In this document: piece after piece, positions 40,041 through 48,404 of the stretch
How positions within the stretch are numbered: position 1 is the stretch's first letter
Layout: every line of letters begins with the position of its first letter
Assembly (NCBI RefSeq): GCF_042685645.1
Contig: NZ_JBHUNX010000001.1
Location: forward strand, 310,001 to 374,000
Length of the DNA: 64,000 bases
Origin: Salininema proteolyticum
GTDB lineage: Bacteria; Actinomycetota; Actinomycetes; Mycobacteriales; Micromonosporaceae
Direction of reading: 5' to 3'
The notes under the pieces: model-generated
What the model saw: only the letters and a program-made list of their open reading frames with translations
What the model was told of the DNA's origin: nothing
Databases searched by the model: none
Made by a program: the position numbers and the translations under genes

Positions 40041-41456
40041 ATGAAAGACGTCGGGAAGATGAGTCCGGTCCAGCGCCTGGCTCTCATCACCATCGGCATC
40101 GCGCAGTTGTTCATCGCCGTGGACTACTCGTCCGTCTATGTCGCCATGCCGAGCATGGGGGCGGACCTCGGGATGAGCGAAGTCAGCCTGCAGTGGATCA
40201 TCACGGCTTACGGCCTGCCGTTCGCCGGTTTCATGCTGCTGGGCGGCCGCCTGGTCGACCGGTACGGCGCCGTCCGGACCTTTGTCTTCGGCAACGTCGC
40301 CTTCGGCGCGGCCAGCGTGATGGCCGCTCTCGCCACGGACGGCGGGCTGCTCCTCGGATCCCGCGTTGTCCAGGGACTGGCCGCCGCGGTGCTGTCCCCC
40401 GCGATCCTGGCCCTTTTGTCGGTGAACTTTCCGGACGGCCCCAACCGGTCCCGGGCCTACTCCATCTGGGGCGCCGTCGGCGCCTCCGGGCTCGCGTTCG
40501 GAGTGCTCCTGGGCGGCGGGCTGACCGAGATCAGCTGGCGGTGGATCTTCATCATCAACATTCCGCTGGTGCTGGTCTGCATCGCGGGCGTCCTGAAGAT
40601 CTCGGACGCCGAGAAGCACGGTGACGAGAACAGCCGTGTGCCGATTCTCAGCACCACTCTCGGCACCGCATCCGTGCTTCTGCTCGTCCTCGCGCTCACC
40701 TTTGTGGGAGAAGGGACGTCCGACGCGGCTCCCATCGCCGTCACCGGCGCCGCCGCCATCATCGTCACCATTGCGTTCCTCGTCAACGAACGACGGTCCC
40801 GCACCCCGCTCGTCGACCGCGCGCTACGCAAGATCTCGACGCTGCGGCGAGGCGCGCTGGGAGCCGCCCTCTACATGTCCAGCGTGGGAACCGAGTTCTT
40901 CATCATCACCCTCTACCTGCAGGACCAGCGCGACTATTCGCCCGTTGCCGCGGGGATCGCATTCCTGCCCCTCGCCGCGTTCGTGACGCTCGGAAATATC
41001 TTCGCGGGCAGGCTCCTGAAGCGGCTCACCGTGGCGAGGACCCTCGGACTGGGCTTCGCGATCTCCGCCGCCGGCCTGCTGCTCTTGGCGTTCAGCCTGT
41101 CGATCGAGAGCTACTGGATCGCGCTTCTGCCCGGTTTCGTCATCAGCGGACTCGGCCACGGCATGGTTTACACATCGATGTTCGTGCTGGGCAACACCGA
41201 CGTCAAGCCCGAGCTGAGCGGCAGCGCCGGCTCCCTCATCACCGCGTCGCAGTACTCCTCGGCCGCGTTCGGCACGGCGGTGCTGACGATCATCATCGTC
41301 GCCGTGCAGGGTTCCGCCGGGTTCGCCTGGGGGTTCGGGTTCAACGCCCTCGTCGCCGTGGCGGGAATCGCCTTGGCCGCCACGACACGGCTTCGCGGGG
41401 CCGAGGTCTCCGAAGCGGAGGCGAAGGATTCCGAAGCGGTGCCTTCCATGTCCTGA
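40041..41456 (+). CDS. MFS drug-resistance transporter (EmrB/QacA family)
   Basis: This 471-residue exporter has fourteen predicted helices. Signature LGGRLVDRYGAVRTFVFG follows helix 2, and GWRWIFxINIP-like SWRWIFIINIPLVLV lies near helix 6. The ATG follows AAGGAGACCTCC. It comes 16 nt after the HAD relic and may be self-resistance or export for the cyclitol locus. Confidence 0.92.
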   Translation: MKDVGKMSPVQRLALITIGIAQLFIAVDYSSVYVAMPSMGADLGMSEVSLQWIITAYGLPFAGFMLLGGRLVDRYGAVRTFVFGNVAFGAASVMAALATDGGLLLGSRVVQGLAAAVLSPAILALLSVNFPDGPNRSRAYSIWGAVGASGLAFGVLLGGGLTEISWRWIFIINIPLVLVCIAGVLKISDAEKHGDENSRVPILSTTLGTASVLLLVLALTFVGEGTSDAAPIAVTGAAAIIVTIAFLVNERRSRTPLVDRALRKISTLRRGALGAALYMSSVGTEFFIITLYLQDQRDYSPVAAGIAFLPLAAFVTLGNIFAGRLLKRLTVARTLGLGFAISAAGLLLLAFSLSIESYWIALLPGFVISGLGHGMVYTSMFVLGNTDVKPELSGSAGSLITASQYSSAAFGTAVLTIIIVAVQGSAGFAWGFGFNALVAVAGIALAATTRLRGAEVSEAEAKDSEAVPSMS

Positions 41457-41470
41457 TCGGCTCGGACCGC

Positions 41471-41506
41471 GAAAGGGCGTTCGGTCGCGTGCCCGGGCGC
41501 CCTTTC
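41471..41506. terminator. Bidirectional terminator
   Basis: GAAAGGGCG (41471-41479) and CGCCCTTTC (41498-41506) are exact complements with an 18-nt loop, between the exporter and the convergent lipoprotein gene. Confidence 0.8.
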
Positions 41507-41549
41507 ACTCATGGCGCACACCTGGAACCGCTCGAGCGGCGACTACGGG

Positions 41550-42725
41550 TCAGTCGAGCTTCTCGGCAGCGGCCATGGCCCGGCCGAGCTGCTCCTGGTA
41601 TTCGCCGAACTCCTCCGCCCGGCCCTGGTAGTACTCGGTGTCGAACTGCCGGAAGGCCTTGAGCATGGCGTCCTCCAGGCCGGTCTCGTCATTGCACCGG
41701 GCCCAGGCGGCCCCCATCGCGATCTCGGCGCGGACCAGCTCGTCGACATCGGACGGGAGGTCGTCCGGGGCTTCGGGGTAGACGGTCTCCTCGTCGAATC
41801 CGGCGAAGACGTCGGTGTAGTCGGGGTAGATCCCCTCAGCCCAGTAGGCGTCCGGCGACAGGCGAGCGACCTCGTCGTCGAACTCCCATCCCGGATAGCC
41901 CGCCTCCCCAAGGCACTGGAAGAACTCCGCTCCCTCGGCCTTCTCGACCGCTTTCACCACGGCCTTGCCCCGGTCCGCCCGCGCATCGGCGCTCACGTGC
42001 TTGGGGAAGGCGAACCCGTATACGATCTCGTGCCCCCGCCAGAACTCGGAGGTGTCGGCGTCGTCGCCGTAGACGTCCTCTATCACCTCGCCGGCGCAGC
42101 CGTACGGGACCAGGTCCTCCGACGTCTCGGGCCTGGGACCGGTCTCGTCGAGCAGGTGCCCCCACCGGGACTCGGCGGCCTCCCCGCCGACGAAATCGGC
42201 GTACCAGGCGAACTGGTCGGCGTGGGACAGCTCGTGGAACGCCGAGTTGTCCAGCGGGTCGCCGGTCTCGTCCTCGTTGTCCTCGTCGCCCTTGGCGCTC
42301 TGGTACTCCTCGGCGAGTCCCGCCCACTGCCCGGAGGCGGCGATGTCGGTGTACGCCCAGCCGCCGAAGCCGAACTTCCCGGCCCTCTCCGTCGACGGGA
42401 AGAACTTCAGCCCGTAGTCGTCGGGAATCGAGTCGAGCTCCTCGAACGTCCACGGCGCCACCAGCGACTCATCGTGGACGGTGTGCCCCTTGTCCTCCAT
42501 GCACTTCCGGGCGGCCTGGCGTTCGAGCGCGCCGAGCTCCGTTTCAAGCCGCACCGTCTCATTGAGCATGGCGATGGGATCCGCGTCGGCCTCGCCGCCG
42601 GTGATATCGGCGGCCTGTGCCTCCTCGGGACCGGTATCGCTGCACCCGGTCAGTCCAAGGAGGCCGACGGTGGCTCCTGTGGCGGCGAGCCGGTGCAGTT
42701 TCCTCATGCGACTTTTCGATGCCAT
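41550..42725 (-). CDS. Secreted lipoprotein of unknown function
   Basis: In this 391-residue protein the signal peptide ends in lipobox LGLTGC (Cys at about residue 28). The mature part is acidic and rich in Trp/Tyr, with four or more Cys (KCMEDKGH, VPYGCAGEV, FFQCLGEAGYPGW, WARCNDETG) that probably form disulfides. Repeated CLxExGYPGWxF and CxDExG motifs are typical of actinomycete surface lipoproteins of unknown role. It is monocistronic. Confidence 0.82.
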   Translation of the reverse strand: MASKSRMRKLHRLAATGATVGLLGLTGCSDTGPEEAQAADITGGEADADPIAMLNETVRLETELGALERQAARKCMEDKGHTVHDESLVAPWTFEELDSIPDDYGLKFFPSTERAGKFGFGGWAYTDIAASGQWAGLAEEYQSAKGDEDNEDETGDPLDNSAFHELSHADQFAWYADFVGGEAAESRWGHLLDETGPRPETSEDLVPYGCAGEVIEDVYGDDADTSEFWRGHEIVYGFAFPKHVSADARADRGKAVVKAVEKAEGAEFFQCLGEAGYPGWEFDDEVARLSPDAYWAEGIYPDYTDVFAGFDEETVYPEAPDDLPSDVDELVRAEIAMGAAWARCNDETGLEDAMLKAFRQFDTEYYQGRAEEFGEYQEQLGRAMAAAEKLD

Positions 42726-42821
42726 TCGGTCAGTCCTTTCGTTCGACGCTCACAGAAAGGACGCGTGAGGTGGTGCGGGCGTCGCACCGGGGAGGCGGAA
42801 TGTAAGGGAAAGTGACGCAGG

Positions 42822-43334
42822 TTACGGATTGGGAAACACGGTCGGGGCGCGTGGCGATGGCGTTGATGGAGAGAGGGAGTGGCGTGATCCCCGGCCTGCC
42901 GCGAGCAGATGACGACTCTGGTATCGCCCCCCCTGCTCCCGGCGCGTCCTAGCTAAGGTCCGAACGGCCGAACGCTGCGTCTCGCGGTATGCGCGCGCCT
43001 TGGCTATCAGCCCGTCCAACGTTGCACGCGTCTGTACGAGATCGTCGATGCGCGCAGAGATCTGGTCCCGCTGCTGTGTCATCCGCTCTAGAGCGGCGTC
43101 CGAGTTCTCTTCGCTGGGGGCGTCCGCGCACGGTAGCAGCTCGGCGATCGTTCGGCTTGACAGTCCTGCCGCGTACAGGCACTGGATGAACCGAACCCGG
43201 TCCACTTTGTCGTCCGTGTAGTGCCGCTGTCCGCTCGGGCTGCGGGCGCTGGAGAGCAGGCCCTGCTCCTCGTAGTACCGCAGCGAGCGCACGCTGACGC
43301 CCGCTCGCGCGGCGAGATCACCGATCCGCACCAT
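42822..43334 (-). CDS. MerR-family transcriptional regulator
   Basis: In this 170-residue protein the winged-helix MVRIGDLAARAGVSVRSLRYYEEQGLL (1-27) is followed by RHYTDDKVDRVRFIQ and a dimerisation coiled coil to about residue 125. The last 40 residues are Arg/Ser/Pro-rich and probably disordered. No effector cysteines stand out in the coil except one in PCAD. It faces the old-yellow-enzyme gene across a classic MerR promoter. Confidence 0.9.
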   Translation of the reverse strand: MVRIGDLAARAGVSVRSLRYYEEQGLLSSARSPSGQRHYTDDKVDRVRFIQCLYAAGLSSRTIAELLPCADAPSEENSDAALERMTQQRDQISARIDDLVQTRATLDGLIAKARAYRETQRSAVRTLARTRREQGGRYQSRHLLAAGRGSRHSLSPSTPSPRAPTVFPNP

Positions 43335-43361
43335 TGCCTCCTGTCGTGTCGGTCACAGCAT

Positions 43362-43393
43362 TTGCCCCTGACATTGATGTCAGGTCTTAGCAT
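43362..43393 (+). promoter_or_regulatory. MerR-type promoter with 20-nt spacer and central operator
   Basis: TTGCCC (43362-43367) and TAGCAT (43388-43393) are 20 nt apart. Centred between them is the perfect palindrome CCTGACAT-TG-ATGTCAGG (43367-43384). Overlong spacers with a dyad are the hallmark of promoters that MerR proteins activate by DNA distortion. It drives the ene-reductase gene. Confidence 0.85.
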
Positions 43394-43451
43394 AGCCCTG
43401 CACCTCAGAACGAGGCACCGCCACCCATCACCGAACATCAAGGAGCGCAAC

Positions 43452-44525
43452 GTGACGACACTCTTCTCCGGCTACCGGACCGGCGACCTGGATCTCCCCA
43501 ACCGCGTCGTGATGGCGCCCATGACCAGGGTCAGGGCCGCCGCCGGGGGTCTGGCCACACCTTCGATGGCGACGTACTACGCGCAGCGCGCGACCGCCGG
43601 CCTCATCGTGTCCGAAGGCGTGCAGCCCAGCCTGATCGGCCAGTCCAACCCCGGAACCCCCGGGCTGCACACCGACGAGCAGGCGGAGTCCTGGCGCCCC
43701 GTGACCGACGCCGTGCACGCCAATGGCGGTCGCATTTTCGCGCAGATCATGCATGGCGGACGCGTCTCGCACCCGGACACCAACGGTCTCCAACCCGTCG
43801 GGCCCTCGGCGATCGCAGCCGTCGGCAACGTCTTCACCCCGGGCGGCCAGAAGCCGGCGCCGGTACCGCGCGCAATGGAGACCGCTGAAGTGCCGGAGCA
43901 CGTCCGGTCTTACGCCGACGCGGCCCGACGCGCCATCGACGCCGGGTTCGACGGGGTCGAACTGCACGGCGCCAACGGTTACCTGATCTCCCAGTTCCTG
44001 TCGTCCAACGCCAACCTCCGCGCGGACGTGTACGGCGGCTCGATCGCGAACCGGATCCGGTTCGCCGTCGAAGTTGTCGAGGCGACTGTGGACGCCATCG
44101 GCGCGGCGAGGACGGGCATCCGGCTGTCCCCGGGCGGCGGATTCTGGGGCGTCGAGGAGGCCGACGCCGCTGAGCTCAACACCACGCTGCTCACCGAACT
44201 CGCCCGCTTCGGCCTCGCGTACGTTCACCTGGAGGCCACCACTGACGACGAGGTCCTGACGGGACTGCGCCGCGCCTGGCCCGGCACCCTGATCATGAAT
44301 CCGGCCGTTCCCATGGGGCCCAAGCAGACCGATCGTGCGGAGGCCGACCGATGGCTGAGGCTGGGGGCCGACCTCATCAGCTTCGGCCGCGGGTTCATCG
44401 CCAACCCCGACCTCGTGGAACGCCTGCGCACCGGGATGCCGATCGCACCGGTCGACGAAGCCACGTACTACCAGGGCGGGGACGCGGGTTACCTGACCTA
44501 CCCGTCATACCAGTACACGGCGTGA
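43452..44525 (+). CDS. Old yellow enzyme family alkene reductase
   Basis: This 357-residue FMN-dependent enzyme reduces electrophilic C=C bonds with NAD(P)H. The barrel shows RVVMAPMTRVRA, FMN contact QIMHGGRVSHP, GFDGVELHGANGYL (substrate His/Asn pair HGAN), NRxRF-type SIANRIRFAVEV, and FMN-phosphate FGRGFIANPDL. The C-terminal YPSY matches the NemA/morphinone-reductase group. GTG at 43452 follows AAGGAGCG. Controlled by the divergent MerR protein. Confidence 0.93.
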   Translation: MTTLFSGYRTGDLDLPNRVVMAPMTRVRAAAGGLATPSMATYYAQRATAGLIVSEGVQPSLIGQSNPGTPGLHTDEQAESWRPVTDAVHANGGRIFAQIMHGGRVSHPDTNGLQPVGPSAIAAVGNVFTPGGQKPAPVPRAMETAEVPEHVRSYADAARRAIDAGFDGVELHGANGYLISQFLSSNANLRADVYGGSIANRIRFAVEVVEATVDAIGAARTGIRLSPGGGFWGVEEADAAELNTTLLTELARFGLAYVHLEATTDDEVLTGLRRAWPGTLIMNPAVPMGPKQTDRAEADRWLRLGADLISFGRGFIANPDLVERLRTGMPIAPVDEATYYQGGDAGYLTYPSYQYTA

Positions 44526-44895
44526 AACCGCACGGAGCCGGTGCGGGGGCGCCTCGCTGACGAGCACGTCGGCGGGGCGGTCCCACGGCGGTCCGGCTTC
44601 GAACGCAGAGGTCCGGCAGAGGGCGGCAACGCCACAGGCCCGACTATCCGTGCCCAAGGCGTCGTCGGCACATTCGCCGAGAGCGTTGTCCTCCAGGAGG
44701 AGGCAGACGACCGGTATGAACGCTTCTGCACGTTCGGACATGCGCTCGCAGTCACGCCATGGGAACTCCTGGCGTGTGAAAGAGCGCTCGGTGCCGTCGT
44801 TCCGACGGAACGATCCGGTCCGTCCCTCCGGCCGAACGGTGGCCGCGACGCGTCCCGCGGAGGGGGTGTCCGTCGGCCGTCGGCGCCTGAACGCG
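44526..44895. other. 370-nt stretch with no supported gene
   Basis: Both strands keep open frames (for example minus 44505-44741), and third-position GC is only moderately high. None has a clear ribosome site or a known motif. It may hold the worn remains of a gene between the ene-reductase and the convergent HxlR gene. Confidence 0.4.
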
Positions 44896-45339
44896 TTACG
44901 AGGCGCGGGAGTCGTATTCCTCGCGGTGGGTGAGGACCCGGTCCATGTGGGTCTGCGCCCAACTCCTGATCCCGCGCGTCATGTGGTGGAGCGAGAGGCC
45001 GAGGTCGGTCAGTTCGTAGGCGACGGTGACGGGCACTGTCGGCGTCACGGTCCGGGTGAGGAGGCCGTCGCGCTCCAGCGACCGAAGCGTCTGGGTCAGC
45101 ATCTTCTGGCTGGCCCCGGCCAGAACACGGGAGATCTCGGAGTACCGCATCGCCTTCGGCGCGTCCGCTTCTGATTCACCGGGCCGCGCGGGACCGTCGC
45201 CGCCCAGGGCGCACAGGATCAGGACGACCCACTTGTCGGAGATGCGGTCCAGCAGCTGCCGACTGGGGCATTCCGCGAGAAACGCGTTGTACTCCGCCTT
45301 GGCCTGCGCTCGCCTCTCGGCCGCGTTCATGGTCGCCAT
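44896..45339 (-). CDS. HxlR-family transcriptional regulator
   Basis: In this 147-residue winged-helix protein the N-terminal Cys (AECPSRQLLDRISDKWVVLIL) and RYSEISRVLAGASQKMLTQTLRSLERDGLLTR are the family signature. YELTDLGLSL is the wing. Start chosen at MATMNAAE; the longer frame adds six residues overlapping the operator side. Divergent to the aldo/keto reductase gene. HxlR proteins often sense electrophiles or aldehydes through Cys. Confidence 0.9.
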   Translation of the reverse strand: MATMNAAERRAQAKAEYNAFLAECPSRQLLDRISDKWVVLILCALGGDGPARPGESEADAPKAMRYSEISRVLAGASQKMLTQTLRSLERDGLLTRTVTPTVPVTVAYELTDLGLSLHHMTRGIRSWAQTHMDRVLTHREEYDSRAS

Positions 45340-45370
45340 GAAGATCACCTCGCACATAGGGGTGGGTTAC

Positions 45371-45384
45371 GCACTTCAAAGTGC
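45371..45384. promoter_or_regulatory. Candidate HxlR operator
   Basis: GCACTTCAAAGTGC is a 14-bp palindrome (arms GCACTT/AAGTGC with a CA centre) between the divergent HxlR and aldo/keto reductase genes, of the ACTT..AAGT style reported for HxlR sites. Confidence 0.6.
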
Positions 45385-45471
45385 CTACTTCCGGATAAGG
45401 AGCCTCTCTCCTAACGTAATGCGGGACGGCGATGAACGCCATCGACGCAACGCACGATGAAAGGCAGCGAG

Positions 45472-46344
45472 ATGAACACACCCACTCCCTCACTCCCCGG
45501 CGGAACCTGGACGCTGGGCGACCTGACCCTTGAGCGGTTCGGCTACGGTGCCATGCAGCTGGCCGGCCCGTGGGCGCTGGGGCCGCCGGCCGATCGCGAT
45601 GAGGCCCTGGCGGTTCTGCGCGACGCGGTCGATCTCGGCGTCACCCACATCGACACGAGCGGGGCCTATGGGCCCCGTGTCGTCAACGAGCTGATCCGAG
45701 AGGCGCTCCACCCCTACCCCGAGTCGCTGTGCGTCGCGACCAAGGTGGGCGCGAACCGTGACGAGCAGGGCGGTTGGCCTGTCGCACGGCGACCGGAAGA
45801 CCTGCGCAGCCAGGTTCACGACAACCTCAAGTCTCTCCGACGCGACGAACTCGACTTGGTCTACCTGCGACTCGGCGACGCCGAAGGCCCCCGGCCCGGT
45901 TCACTGGCCGAGGCGTTCGGGACACTCGTCGAGCTGCAGAAGCAGGGCCTGATCCGCCGTCTGGGGGTCAGCAACGCCACGGGAGAACAGGTCGCCGAGG
46001 CACAGGGCATCGCGCCGATCGTCAGCGTGCAGAACATGTACAACCTCGCCCACCGGCACGATGACGAGCTCATCGACCGGCTCGCGGCCGACGGCGTCGC
46101 CTACGTCCCCTTCTTCCCGCTCGGGGGCTACACTCCGCTGGAGTCCTCGGCGCTCTCGGCTGTCGCCGCACGATCGGAGTCGACGCCGAAGTCGGTCGCA
46201 CTGGCCTGGCTGCTGCGGCGGTCCTCGAACATCTTGCTCATTCCCGGCACGTCGTCCAGGGCGCACCTGCGCGAGAACATCGCCGGCGCGAACCTCTCCC
46301 TCTCCCATGAGGACCTGTCTGACCTGGAAGAAATAGGCCGCTGA
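45472..46344 (+). CDS. Aldo/keto reductase
   Basis: This 290-residue NAD(P)H-dependent barrel enzyme reduces aldehydes or ketones. Catalytic residues are Asp/Tyr in THIDTSGAYGPR (about 49-60) and Lys in VATKVGANR. RRLGVSNATGEQV and IVSVQNMYN complete the barrel, and LIPGTSSRAHLRENIAGA is the cofactor phosphate site. AAAGG lies 7 nt before the Met at 45472; an upstream in-frame Met (45457) is less likely. Confidence 0.92.
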   Translation: MNTPTPSLPGGTWTLGDLTLERFGYGAMQLAGPWALGPPADRDEALAVLRDAVDLGVTHIDTSGAYGPRVVNELIREALHPYPESLCVATKVGANRDEQGGWPVARRPEDLRSQVHDNLKSLRRDELDLVYLRLGDAEGPRPGSLAEAFGTLVELQKQGLIRRLGVSNATGEQVAEAQGIAPIVSVQNMYNLAHRHDDELIDRLAADGVAYVPFFPLGGYTPLESSALSAVAARSESTPKSVALAWLLRRSSNILLIPGTSSRAHLRENIAGANLSLSHEDLSDLEEIGR

Positions 46345-46383
46345 CCGCTCCGGGGCCCGCTCGGTCCACCGGCAACGACAGAC

Positions 46384-46421
46384 GTTCCGGCCCGGTCGCC
46401 GTCGCGCGACCGGGCCGGAAC
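46384..46421. terminator. Bidirectional hairpin between convergent genes
   Basis: GTTCCGGCCCGGTCGC (46384-46399) and its exact complement (46406-46421) leave a 6-nt loop. It lies 40 nt past the aldo/keto reductase stop. Confidence 0.8.
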
Positions 46422-46549
46422 CGGTTCACCGTCCTCACCCGGGGAAGGTTCGCGATTCATTGGGGGCCGTACGCCGAGGAGAAGGCGAAAGCCCGAGTGG
46501 CTCGCGCTGAAGGGCGAAGCAGCCGCTTCACACTGTCATGGCGGTCGGG

Positions 46550-47350
46550 TCAAGCGGTGGAGTCCAGAAGTCGGTTCACCAGAGCCGCGAGGTGCTCGGG
46601 GGCTTCCAGATGGGCGAGGTGGCCCTGACCGCTCAGCTCGTGCACGACCGCCGTCGGCGTCCGACTGGCGACGTCATCGAACGAGGTCCCGTACGGCGCC
46701 CGTCCTCGGTTCAGCTCGCCTACGACCAAGTCGATACGCTCGGCCATCGTGGCGAGCGTGTTCTGGTGACCCGCTTCGTTGATGGCGAGCGTTTCCGCAT
46801 AGACGGGCGAAGCGAGGCGCAACAGCCCGTTCCAGACCGCCTCGTCGGAACGCAGCGCCTCGACCGACTCTTCGCTCATGCCGGTGACTCGTCGGAGGGC
46901 GACTTCGACGGTTCCGTCAAGGTCCGCTTCCTCATGGGCGTGACGCAGATCCGGCAGCGCCTGAGCTCCGAACGGCGCCATGATCGGTTCATAGGCGATC
47001 AGGTGCGGCACGGCGACCTCGTTCGCCAGGTGCAGTGCGATCAGTCCGCCGTAGCTCCATCCGAACAGGGCGCGGACGCCGGCGAACTCCTTCAGGGCCG
47101 CCGCGGCGTCCTTAACCTCGGTGGCGAGCGAGTAGGCGTCTGTCAGCGGTCCGGAGGGATGCCGGCCGCGACGGTTGACGACGGCGACCGTCTGCCGTCC
47201 GTCGAGGTGGCGAGCCACGTGCCGCCATGCTGTGGCGTCCGACATGGCGCCGGGGATAAGCACGATCGCGTCTTTGTCCGCGTCGCCGTAGACGTCGACG
47301 GTGATCCAGGATCCGTTCACCGTCACTTGTTTCTGAATCATTTGCTCCAT
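46550..47350 (-). CDS. Alpha/beta hydrolase
   Basis: In this 266-residue serine hydrolase the oxyanion region is VLIPGAMSDATAWRHV and the nucleophile elbow is FGWSYGGL (GxSxG, Ser about 98). The acid lies in the C-terminal half and the His in GQGHLAHLEAP. No lid insertion is obvious, and the substrate is unknown. It is divergent from a TetR gene 37 nt away, which presumably represses it. Start at 47350 or the in-frame Met at 47341. Confidence 0.9.
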   Translation of the reverse strand: MEQMIQKQVTVNGSWITVDVYGDADKDAIVLIPGAMSDATAWRHVARHLDGRQTVAVVNRRGRHPSGPLTDAYSLATEVKDAAAALKEFAGVRALFGWSYGGLIALHLANEVAVPHLIAYEPIMAPFGAQALPDLRHAHEEADLDGTVEVALRRVTGMSEESVEALRSDEAVWNGLLRLASPVYAETLAINEAGHQNTLATMAERIDLVVGELNRGRAPYGTSFDDVASRTPTAVVHELSGQGHLAHLEAPEHLAALVNRLLDSTA

Positions 47351-47387
47351 AATTCGATTGTACTGCGGTGGTGTTAGAATCGACCGA

Positions 47388-48014
47388 ATGGCGACTCATT
47401 CCGCGGGACGGCCGAGGTCCTTCGACCGCGACCTCGCTCTGCGCAAAGCCGCTCACCTTTTCTGGCAGCACGGGTTCTCGGGGACTTCGACGCGGATGTT
47501 GACCGCCTCCCTCGGCATCTCGAGTTCCAGCCTGTACGCCGCGTTCGGATCGAAGGCCGACATCTTCGAGGAAGCGGTTCGCACCTATGCGTTGCGATAC
47601 AGCGCCGTTTACGAGCGTGCGGTGGAGGAACCCGCGATCGTTCGCGTAATCGAGCGGATCCTCCTCGACTCGGTGGACGAGTTCAGCAGATCCGAGGAGG
47701 GGCACCCGGGGTGTTTGAGGAGCAGCGCGGCCATGGCGGACACTCCTGAGACACTGGACGTTCGCGGCTTCGTCGCCGATCTGCAGCGATCGGACGAGGA
47801 GCGGCTGCGCGCCCGTATCGACCGTGCGGCGGGGGAGGGCGAGCTTTCGGCGTCGGTGGATCCGACGAAGCTCACCGACCTCGTGCAGACGGTCTGGGAG
47901 GGCCTGTCGTCCCGTTCCGAATTCGGGGCCACCCGTGACGATCTCCGCGAAGTCGCCATCTTCGCACTGGCACTCATTGAACGGACGATTCATGCGCGGG
48001 AGCGGGAAAGCTAG
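47388..48014 (+). CDS. TetR/AcrR-family regulator
   Basis: The 208-residue protein begins GRPRSFDRDLALRKAAHLFWQHGFSGTS, followed by ASLGISSSSLYAAFGSKADIFEEAV, a full HTH (about 6-60). The C-terminal domain includes EGHPGCLRSSAAM, similar to the regulator at 30416. Start at the Met of MATHSAGRP. It shares a 37-nt divergent promoter with the alpha/beta hydrolase. Confidence 0.9.
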   Translation: MATHSAGRPRSFDRDLALRKAAHLFWQHGFSGTSTRMLTASLGISSSSLYAAFGSKADIFEEAVRTYALRYSAVYERAVEEPAIVRVIERILLDSVDEFSRSEEGHPGCLRSSAAMADTPETLDVRGFVADLQRSDEERLRARIDRAAGEGELSASVDPTKLTDLVQTVWEGLSSRSEFGATRDDLREVAIFALALIERTIHARERES

Positions 48015-48404
48015 CTTCTCGGATGTGTAGCGGATCTTGAGGAGCTGCCCTTTGGGCGGAGATCCGCAGCGCATAGTGGGGGTCGTGAACCTCTTTGGAG
48101 AAGCGAACGGTCGGTCCAGCTTGGTAGTGGAGGGACGCTGGGGCAGACCGCCGGTTGCGGTCGCCGGCTCAACAGGGTGCGAGTCGGAGGCGACGTTCCG
48201 TGTGGTCTGGTGCCGAGGGCGAGAGCGGTCGTCGTAACCCCGTCGTCCTACTGAGCGGTGCGAGGGCTACTTCTTCCTTCGCCTGTCCCCCAAGAGAGCT
48301 ACACGGAGGTGAGCTCTCAACGGGGATGGCGCGGAGCCGCCGAATCAGTAGCGTTCAGGGGAAACCGCGGCACTCGGCCGCGATCCACTTCAAGGAGTAC
48401 TCGC
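48015..48404. other. 390-nt spacer with one hairpin
   Basis: The only clear structure is GCGGATCT (48030-48037) pairing with AGATCCGC (48060-48067) just after the TetR stop, a probable terminator. The rest, upstream of the protease gene, shows no supported gene. CAAGGAG at 48391 is the protease ribosome site. Confidence 0.5.

Noticed and set aside
38912..40114. 400-codon minus-strand frame as one large gene
   Set aside because: It crosses the LuxR stop, the PPTase relic and the exporter start in a different frame from the PPTase motifs.
44505..44741. 78-codon minus-strand frame between ene-reductase and HxlR genes
   Set aside because: It overlaps the 3' end of the reductase, has no ribosome site and resembles nothing known; described only as unclear sequence.
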